NCBI GenBank assembly: GCA_028565635.1
Contig: JAOXYB010041605.1
Span: forward strand, 1-12,928
Reading direction: 5' to 3'
From: Phoronis ovalis
Lineage: Eukaryota; Phoronida; Phoronidae
DNA length: 12,928 nucleotides
The translations under genes were made by a program, and so were the position numbers. The notes beneath the pieces were generated by a model. It had not been told where the DNA came from, did not search any database, and was given only the letters and a program-made list of their open reading frames with translations. Positions within the stretch are counted from its first letter, which is position 1. The number at the start of each line of letters is the position of its first letter. Positions 6,777 through 12,928 of the stretch are shown in pieces.

Positions 6777-9700
6777 CTGAAATAAAAGTTAGCCAGTTTG
6801 TTATTAACCAAAATGCCAACCTTGCCTTGGAACTTGGTTATTATACATTACTTAAGTTACTGTGTTACTACTAAATGTATAGTTGTCCCCATTTAGTCTG
6901 TTGCTGTATAACAGGTTTATTGGCAATTTCGGTTTTTACAAAAGCATTACATTTTAATTCAATCATGATTAACTTGCTGTTCTTATATCGTAAAGCCATT
7001 TTTACTTTTACTTTTAAGAACAGTACGTGTACAAAATCCTAAGTTTATCTTACGAAGAGTCATATGATACGTAGGTTTAACTTTCAATACTCTTCAAAAT
7101 CCAATCATCAAACATGCTAATAGCAGTACGCTCTATATAGAATAAGTTATTGTAAACATGTCACTAAGACTACGTAATATTTAACTTATACCTTGAACAT
7201 TTTCAGCAGAATAGTCACAAAAACAGACACTTCCATGTATGAAAATCGGTAAGCAGGACATTTTCTCTTGCCAGCGAAACCAAACGGCTCAAACGCGTGC
7301 CACGGATGTTTCTTGGGATCAAACCTCTCAGGATCAAATCTGCAAAGACATGGCACAATGATGCGGCTTAATTGTCTTTTCCCCATCTATAATACCAGAC
7401 ATCTCAGTAAACGACGATAAAACATAAATTATTGCCATAATAGGTGTTCTCTTCGATGTATAGGCGAGTACATATTTTTGAATATTATAGGAGTATTAAT
7501 GTATTGTAGGTTATGAATAGTTTATTTTCTGTACATAAACATCATGCATTTGTTTGATATTAGTTGCGTAACAAAATTCTATTCTATTTAAATATATAAG
7601 AAGCATATTTAATACTTAGTTGGTTGATTCCAGATTCTCTCATCTTGCATTACAACACCGAGAGCATGGATAACCGGTGTGTTTTTAGGTATCCGATGAC
7701 CGCCTAATATTGAGTCAAAATCCTGAACCCTTGCAGCATATGGAGCAACTAGTGCACAGCGCAAAGTTTCATCAAGACAATGGCGAAGATAACTAAGGTC
7801 GAAAAAAGTAAGTCATTCTAAAATTTATAGCACCCTTTTACAGAAAACATATCTCAATAACAACTATAAACACAAAGTACCTATTGTATACCTTGTTATG
7901 CATAGTACAAGTGATAGTAGAAATCACTATTCCATAGGCCGCTACTGCAGATCCTTACAACAGGAATACGTCAAAGCGGGATATAGGCCACTACTGTTCT
8001 TTACCACAGACATTCGTCAAAGCGGGATATAGGCCACTACTGTTCTTTACTACAGGCATTCGTCAAAGCGGGATATAGGCCACTACTGTTCTTTACTACA
8101 GGCATTCGTCAAAGCGGGATAGATATTTTTAAATGATGCGTACTTACAGCCCCCCAGTTGTGGTTTCATGCAACAAGTGAATAGTCAAGCAATCTAACAG
8201 TTAGAATTCACAATTTGCGTAGTGCTTCCTGAAACGGAACATATTTTTACCTCATCTGAGAGATAGCCGGAGCAGTCTTTTCGTCGTCACCAAATTCGTC
8301 TTGTATGTGTCGGTATAACTGCTCTTGAACGTCCTGGTTGGCAGCAAGAAAGTAGAACAACCAGATCATCACTAAAAGACATAAAAAAAGTACTAATGAA
8401 TAAATGCCATAAATCACTCGATCCGCCATCTTTCACATGTATAATCCTTAGTCTAAAAGTATGCTGAAGTATACCCTGCTGATTAGCTCCCCTAGTGTCC
8501 CTTCACCTAAAAAAATTGCTTTTATTACCTACCTAGTGCTCTGTCAACTTCCCTCTTGGCTGCGTTACACTCATTCACATACTTTGACTTAGCTTTTATT
8601 TTATTGGCTCCAGGCGAAAATCGAACCCAAGACCTTTCGCTCCGCACTTCAAAGCATTACATGTACACCACGAAGACAAATTGAAAGAACTGCGTTCAAA
8701 TCATATCATATAATTCTATCAACCTTGCGAAGTTCTGGAATATATTTAAGTATATACATACTAACCTAATCCCATCCTAACCTTAATCCTACCCTAAATA
8801 TAATAGTACAACATGTACCTAACCCTAGTAGACACAGGGTTGGTGGCTGTTCTAGATCATTACGAATCTTGAGGATATATCCATATTATATACCCATGCG
8901 ATACGTACCTTGAAGGTACGCAGATATACTTTTAGCATGTATCACGCATGCATGGGAAACCAGATTTTAGTCTATGGATTATGCACGTGAAATATAACGG
9001 ATTAGGTACATAAATACTTTGAAATCGTAAGAACCATAAACATTTTCTGACTATTTTTATCAGAACTTTGTTCCCGTATGAGTAGCATAGGTTAAGCGAA
9101 TGCGTTACAGCTGAACTAATCTATACCTTTACCATAAACATGTTCTTAAGTTCATTACCTAACTGAGGAAGTACATTACACAACTTCCTTACACAACTTG
9201 TCTCTGGCACCTCAGGTGAGATTATATAGATGAGTCTATTAGTTTGTAGGTAATACCTTCTCAGAATGATCTATAGTAAATACTTACATTTTGTTACTAA
9301 TTATTTTTTGCTTCTCCTGGAATCTTGCTTCTAACATACATGCTCTGTCTCAACTATGGAAAATTGCCCACTGACTCAGTATGTTGCCTGACCCTTGGGC
9401 ACAACCACATGCAACAATAGCCAAGTTAGCCAGGAACAATTTTAGGAAGTTGGTCAGTTATGTATAAGGAAATTGTGTAATCCAGTTCCTCAGTTAGGTA
9501 ACGGACTTATGAACATTTTATGGGACGTAAAGATAGATTAGTACAGCTGTAACGAAGTTAAAAATAATACTTAATTTTACGTCCCGAGTTAAATAACGTT
9601 GGGACATTCCTTGCATACTCTGTCACAGTAGACTGACATTACCCACTATTTACGAAACCAAAAGCATTAACCTTTGACCTTTAATATTTTATTTGAAACA

Positions 9701-12700
9701 TTTTATTCGCTTACTCTGTAAACTTAAGAGCAATATATTACCAACAATAAGTTAGAGTCTGTACAAGAGCATGCTGTTCTTACAATAGGCAGAAGTATGT
9801 ATTCCAGCAATAAATATAGTGATGGCATCGGCTAGAATGACATCTTCAGAAAAACCTGAATTAATCAGTACGTCTACATATAGTGCAGGAAAACGATCTT
9901 CTTGGGGTAGGTTTTTCCTTTGTTCGATTATTTCTTTAATGGAAAATTTAATACTCTCCAGTGCTGAAACATTTCAGAAAAATGCGTTATTTGTAAAAAA
10001 ACCAAAGAGTAAACAGATTACACTGAAACAAAATATGATTCCAACAGTTATAAATACTATGAAGTGGTCTTACGATTGTTAGCTTTCTGACAAAACGCTG
10101 TGTAAAAATGTAACATTACTACCTTTTTGAAATTTCTGTAATCGTAAAGCATCTGGTATAGTTTCGCTTTCATTTAATCTGGATTCCATCTCACCCCAAA
10201 CCTAGTTTTAGTTTGAAAAAAAAATCAAATAAAACACCTACAGTTTCTCTCATAAATCTGATTTTGAGACTAAAAGGGCAATTATTTTAAATGTACAAAT
10301 ATCAAATCTTCACAAGAGCGTTCTTTCAATGCCCTCACTTTCGTAAGAATTACAGTTTAATTCCAATAAAGCGTCATAATTAAAAGTAGGCATGAAAATA
10401 ACCGAGTTTTGAATATTTTTCCTCAGCAAATGTTGAAAAGTGCTGTGTACTTATGCAGAAGAACTGCTTAAATTTGACGTTAAAGCTGCAGTTGCAAATT
10501 GTTGAGCGAAAATGTGGTTTGTTCAAATATACACCTAGCGTACAATGTATACATTATATATACATCAACGCACAAAGTAAAAAGAACAATTTAAATATAC
10601 TTACAATTTCATAATTTTCTTTCAACGACACAAAATGATCAAAGTCTTTAAAATAATCCCCAAAAAGTGTTATACTTGTCCCTTTAATGGCCAAAACAAA
10701 CATGTACTTGCTTAAAGCAATGTGTTCATTAGGCGAAAATGACAACCATTTCTTTACCATCTCTTCTCCCACCTACAATACGTTGATCATATATATGTAC
10801 TCTAAGATGTGTTGCGTCATTTATAAATTTAGCACACATCTGAAACATGCAGTCATACTCACCACACATATTATATCCTGAATACTTCTTATCATACAGC
10901 GTGTCTAAAAGGTCTGTATCCCTTGTTTTATTTATTAGCTAGGCATGTATTTTGTTTCTAGCCGGTAAAAAATCAAGCGTAATTTTCACTACGCTTTGTT
11001 TCATAATGTTTAAAGAATCCAATTTTTGTTATAACTTAAGGAAGAACGAGATGTTCACTAAAACACATTCAACAAAGTGAAAACGGGATGGTGGCCAAAT
11101 ACGAAACAGTAAATTTCGAATTTTTGCAATACACAGTTTCTCACAAAACAATGGAAAACATTGAAAAACAGTATTTTCACCAGATGTCGCTGTACAGTGA
11201 TACATGAGATTTTGAAATATGATAGGTACTGCCGTCATTTGCATACGAATTACTGACCTGCAGTGTCCAAACAAAGAACCCTTTATTATCCATTATTACT
11301 TATTAATGATATGCGTATTCCTTAAAATGAACGTCATAATAAAATACAACTTCCTGTTAAATAGCATGCGCAGTGCAACCATATACTCGTATCTTTTGAA
11401 ATGGACCCTTTTACATCAGGCTCTTTTAGCACCCGCTTAGCTGCGTGCAGCGACATCTGACAGAAAAATATTTTTCAATAATAAATTGTCGCCCAATAGC
11501 TTTAATATTTTTCTGAGAAACTGTGTATTGCTAAAATTCGAATTGCACTATTTCCTATTACGTTATCACTTTGCTATATGTGTTTTAGTGGACTTTTCGT
11601 TTTTCTAAAGTTATCGCAAAAATTCGATTCTATAAAAGTTATGCAACAAAGAATAATGTAAAATGTACTTTCTTCAGTAGAGCTTTCTTGTGCATTTGTG
11701 AATTTGTGACAATAATTAATAAAATAGATGATACACAGACAATTGTAACACTTTTTAATAGTATTTAAGCTTAGAAAGTTAGTCTTAAATATGATAAATA
11801 TTTAAAATGTTTAAATTTTGAGAAAGTAAACTATTTGTTGCACAAAATAAAGAAGCAACATTTAAAAAAAATTATATCCTAAAATTCTCTGCAATCACAC
11901 GAGACATACTTCACACTGAACACATAATCATTGAACGGATTTAAGCGTACACTGATAGCACGTATGGTACAAAATGCTCTGAAAGAACTCATGACACAAG
12001 TTTGTATTTTTTAGTTATGTACGTGCCATTCAAACACTGAGCTCTGGATCCGGCTCTGGATACTGTAAAAATGTAATGTTGATTACCTCGTGAAAAGTTG
12101 GGAGAAAATTCGAGACTGACTGATGACTGAAGCATCGATCATATATTTTACGCCTCAGTCTACCCTCGGCACCATTGGCATATGTGGTGGAAGCAGAGCC
12201 AAAAAGCGGCTCAAACAACTGATATAAATGCTCTTAAAGAAAATGAATATTGTTAATGAATATATATATATATATATTAATACAGAGAAAAATATATTTA
12301 AACAAAAGTTAAGATTTCTTTGGCAGTGCTTTACATGGATAGTAGACATGCGGAAGTCAATTATAGCTTGTTCTATCTAGCACAAACCACAAACCAGAAA
12401 TTCCTCATGTTTAAATGAAATGGTCATACTTACTTCTGTAATGTGTTCCTATATTTATACTCAAGTGCTGTTTAGTGAGAACAAAGCATTTTTGCATCGA
12501 TATGCACTACTATAATTAAATGATCAGAAATAGATTTAGTATTTTTACACTACTTTATAAACTCTATTAAGTAAAACAGATTCTGCAGGTACACGACTAA
12601 TTTATGTTTGTAATAAGAGACCTCGTCTGTTACTTACCCGGTCTGTCAAAAACTTTAGAATGTTCCCTAAAAAGTTCAGGTGATGCAATGCTAACCGTCA

Positions 12701-12807
12701 GCTTTTTTCCCCACCAAAACGACACAATGTCACCATACCCGCCGTGGAGTTGTGTTAAGTATTGATGAAGGCTTCCAGCAGCAGCAATGTCAGGCAAATT
12801 ACCTTCA
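6678..12807 (-). CDS. CYP20A1: Cytochrome P450 family 20 (CYP20A1), lacking only the N-terminal exon
   Basis: Nine exons (12807-12638, 12232-12087, 10772-10605, 10201-10123, 9963-9784, 8371-8251, 7792-7616, 7339-7192, 6776-6678) join in frame to 428 residues plus TAA. From memory, human CYP20A1 is about 462 residues, so roughly 35-40, including the membrane anchor, lie beyond the right edge. The order GNLPDI, GSLH, KKWLS, VW.E, ALESI, FGFAGKRKC, EEVWITASKR matches the CYP20A1 pattern I remember. Motifs visible are helix I AGIHTS (240-245), helix K ETLR (296-299), PERF (350-353) and haem ligand Cys374. The family is an orphan, presumably ER-bound, haem-thiolate mono-oxygenase with no established substrate. 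No frame breaks are seen, so the gene looks functional. Confidence 0.93.
6777..7191 (-). other. CYP20A1 last intron
   Basis: An intron of 415 bases. It is AT-rich; I see no repeat or exon-like sequence in it. Confidence 0.7.
7192..7339 (-). CDS. CYP20A1: CYP20A1 exon with PERF and haem-binding cysteine, residues 347-396
   Basis: The acceptor is TGTCTTTGCAG and the donor TTCAAG|GTATAA. It encodes FDPERFDPKKHPWHAFEPFG, FAGKRKCPAYRF and SYMEVSVFVTILLKMFK. PERF is complete, Cys374 is the fifth haem ligand, Gly is at Cys-4 and Arg at Cys-2. The usual Phe at Cys-7 is Gly, as I recall for the family (GF.G...C). Confidence 0.95.
7616..7792 (-). CDS. CYP20A1: CYP20A1 exon with ExxR, residues 288-346
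   Basis: The acceptor is CGACCTTAG and the donor ACTAA|GTATTA. It encodes YLRHCLDETLRCALVAPYAA, then VQDFDSILGGHRIPKNTPVI and HALGVVMQDERIWNQPT. ETLR is the invariant helix K ExxR pair, and ALGVV.QD.. .W is conserved with vertebrate CYP20A1. Confidence 0.94.
7934..8120. repeat. Minisatellite, four units of about 46 bp, in a CYP20A1 intron
   Basis: Units are 7934-7982 (49 bp, diverged), 7983-8028, 8029-8074 and 8075-8120 (46 bp each). The last two are identical, and 7983-8028 differs from them at two positions. Each unit begins ATAGGCC and ends GTCAAAGCGGGAT, and the first unit has the most changes. Confidence 0.93.
8251..8371 (-). CDS. CYP20A1: CYP20A1 exon, residues 248-287
   Basis: The acceptor is TGTCTTTTAG and the donor ATGAG|GTAAAA, phase 1 in and phase 2 out. 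It encodes MIWLFYFLAANQDVQEQLYR and HIQDEFGDDEK..ISQM, the helix I end and helix J region. DVQEQLY...I matches EVQKKLYEEI of the vertebrate protein. Confidence 0.92.
8600..8690 (-). mobile_element. tRNA-derived SINE head (fragment)
   Basis: Read on the minus strand, TGGTGTACATG (8670-8660) resembles a pol III A box, and GGTTCGATTTT (8627-8617) is a good B box, starting about 43 bases further on as in tRNA genes. The tRNA-like stretch is flanked by non-tRNA sequence, and no clean cloverleaf closes, so a SINE head is likelier than a functional tRNA. The body probably runs toward 8490, but I could not define its end or a target-site duplication. Confidence 0.6.
8760..8830. repeat. Degenerate CCTAA / TAACC tract
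   Basis: CTAACC, CCTAACC, ACCCTAA and CCTAACCCTA recur within 70 bases at irregular spacing. It may be a decayed simple repeat or an interstitial telomere-like tract. Confidence 0.45.
8904..8920. repeat. Perfect 17-base odd palindrome
   Basis: CGTACCTT and AAGGTACG flank a single G. Outside them, CCCATGCGATAC (left) and GTATCACGCATGCATGGG (right) are partly complementary, so a larger imperfect foldback of about 70-80 bases is possible. Confidence 0.4.
9103..9554. mobile_element. MITE-like element with terminal inverted repeats of about 95 bp
   Basis: Left arm 9103-~9195 and right arm ~9461-9554 are imperfect inverted repeats. Both begin CGTTACAGCTG from the outside and share ACTAATCTAT, the word ACCTAACTGAGGAA and ATTACACAA in order. 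The inner 265 bases encode nothing recognisable, so it would be non-autonomous. I could not see a clear target-site duplication. It lies in a CYP20A1 intron. Confidence 0.65.
9784..9963 (-). CDS. CYP20A1: CYP20A1 exon with helix I, residues 188-247
   Basis: The acceptor is ATGTTTCAG and the donor TATT|GTAAGA. It encodes ALESIKFSIKEIIEQRKNLP, FPALYVDVLINSGFSED and ADAITIFIAGIHTSAY. AGIHTS fits the general P450 helix I motif AGxxT, where the threonine helps oxygen activation. As I recall it, human CYP20A1 lacks this motif. Confidence 0.92.
10123..10201 (-). CDS. CYP20A1: CYP20A1 exon, residues 162-187
   Basis: This is a short 79-base exon with acceptor AAACTAG and donor AAAG|GTAGTA, phase 0 in and phase 1 out. 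It encodes VWGEMESRLNESETIPDALR LQKFQK. VW.E matches the family, and the length and phase exactly bridge the neighbouring exons. Confidence 0.88.
10605..10772 (-). CDS. CYP20A1: CYP20A1 exon, residues 106-161
   Basis: The acceptor is TATTGTAG and the donor GAAATT|GTAAGT. It has 56 codons, phase 0 at both ends. It encodes VGEEMVKKWLSFSPNEHIAL, SKYMFVLAIKG and FGDYFKDFDHF. KKWLS...H..LS and the following helix match the helix D-E region of CYP20A1. Confidence 0.92.
10773..12086 (-). other. CYP20A1 intron of 1.3 kb containing a large foldback
   Basis: Apart from the foldback at about 10985-11660, the intron is AT-rich and I see nothing else in it. No missing exon is needed, because the flanking exons join in phase 0. 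Confidence 0.65.
10985..11660. mobile_element. Large foldback element with imperfect arms of about 200 bp
   Basis: Left arm (about 10985-11200) and the reverse complement of about 11443-11660 share a long colinear series of words. From outside inward these are CTTTGTT, CATAA, AATTTTTG, ATAACTT, CACTAAAACACA, AAAGTGA, TTCGAATTTT, GCAATACACAGTTTCTCA and AGATGTCGCTG. The spacer is about 240 bases. No transposase is recognisable. The arms are diverged, so the insertion is old. An intronic transcript could form a long hairpin. Confidence 0.65.
12087..12232 (-). CDS. CYP20A1: CYP20A1 exon, residues 57-105
   Basis: The acceptor is TTTCTTTAAG and the donor CACGAG|GTAATC. G+AG completes Glu57, followed by HLYQLFEPLFGSASTTYANG and GRLRRKIYDRCF. 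A second apparent acceptor, TATATCAG at 12219, would not keep the frame with the upstream exon, so the earlier one was chosen. It corresponds to the helix B-C region, where RRKIY matches RKKLY of vertebrate CYP20A1. Confidence 0.88.
12259..12278. repeat. TA microsatellite
   Basis: About nine TA dinucleotides lie in the CYP20A1 intron, close to the acceptor of exon 12232-12087. Confidence 0.85.
12638..12807 (-). CDS. CYP20A1: CYP20A1 exon, residues 1-56 of the visible protein
   Basis: The acceptor is ATTAATAG and the donor CCGG|GTAAGT, phase 2 in and phase 1 out. It encodes EGNLPDIAAAGSLHQYLTQL then GDIVSFWWGKKLTVSIA and FREHSKVFDRP. GNLPDI...GSLH and SFWWG correspond to the N-terminal beta-sheet region of the family. 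The membrane-anchor exon lies to the right of the window. Confidence 0.88.
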
Positions 12808-12928
12808 CTATTAATTGAACAGCAAAACGGTTTTATTTACAGTTTTAATTATTAATTGTAAGAATCTGTAAGAATGTCCTACTGGAGTGCGCAGGGTGAT
12901 TTAGAGTTAATGGTATTTTCTGAAAGAG
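12808..12928 (-). other. Partial CYP20A1 intron at the window edge
   Basis: I see no start codon or hydrophobic anchor-coding sequence in these 121 bases, so the first coding exon and promoter lie further right. Confidence 0.6.

Larger units (their letters stand above)
8372..9783 (-). other. CYP20A1 intron of 1.4 kb rich in repeats
   Basis: The intron contains a tRNA-like SINE fragment (about 8600-8690), a degenerate CCTAA tract (8760-8830), a short palindrome (8904-8920) and a MITE-like element (9103-9554). I see no further exon; the reading frame joins directly across it. Confidence 0.7.

Noticed and set aside
8760-8830. True interstitial telomere array
   Set aside because: The words are irregular and lack runs of exact TTAGGG/CCCTAA units.
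9819-10082. 87-codon open frame on the + strand
   Set aside because: It is mostly antisense to the CYP20A1 helix I exon; the minus-strand reading is clearly the real one.
10687-10881. 64-codon open frame on the + strand
   Set aside because: It overlaps a CYP20A1 exon on the other strand and has no recognisable features.
11029-11440. Overlapping open frames on both strands as genes
   Set aside because: They fall in the arms and spacer of the foldback. No domain is recognised, and similarity between the arms explains their resemblance.
12155-12349. 64-codon minus-strand open frame with isoleucine/tyrosine repeats
   Set aside because: It arises from the TA microsatellite and lies in the wrong frame of the CYP20A1 exon.

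Overview
This window is nuclear DNA of an animal. Both genes are split into short exons (79 to 259 bases) with GT...AG introns that keep the reading frame, the non-coding DNA is AT-rich, and one gene is the animal cytochrome P450 CYP20A1. The short introns, a tRNA-derived SINE fragment and several small foldback elements fit an invertebrate, possibly a marine lophotrochozoan. I cannot name the species.

Positions 200-4226 (+ strand) hold the 3' part of a gene I do not recognise. Eight exons plus a terminal exon give 528 codons and a stop in one continuous frame. The protein is rich in amphipathic helices (armadillo/HEAT-like in appearance) and has a hydrophilic tail. A further internal exon (3680-3813) looks genuine, but a T7 run puts it out of frame. 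Other oddities are an in-frame TAG beside a weak donor, coding-like sequence in one intron, and a degenerate copy of one exon in the next intron. The gene may be intact with assembly errors, or partly decayed.

Positions 4227-6677 lie between two convergent genes. I find no coding region there, but it holds low-complexity DNA, a cluster of CACGACT-like words, a small foldback enclosing a perfect CTCF core-consensus match, a GC hairpin, and a perfect 2 x 38 bp duplication in the probable CYP20A1 3' UTR.

Positions 6678-12807 (- strand) carry nine exons of CYP20A1, covering 428 residues to the stop. Only the N-terminal exon with the membrane anchor is missing, beyond the right edge. The helix I AGxxT, helix K ExxR, PERF and haem-cysteine motifs are all visible. 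Its introns contain a 46-bp minisatellite, a tRNA-derived SINE fragment, a degenerate CCTAA tract, a 450-bp MITE-like element and a foldback of about 680 bp.

The two genes run tail to tail. Nothing in the sequence suggests that their products work together. All splice junctions are predictions made by eye from consensus sites and frame continuity.
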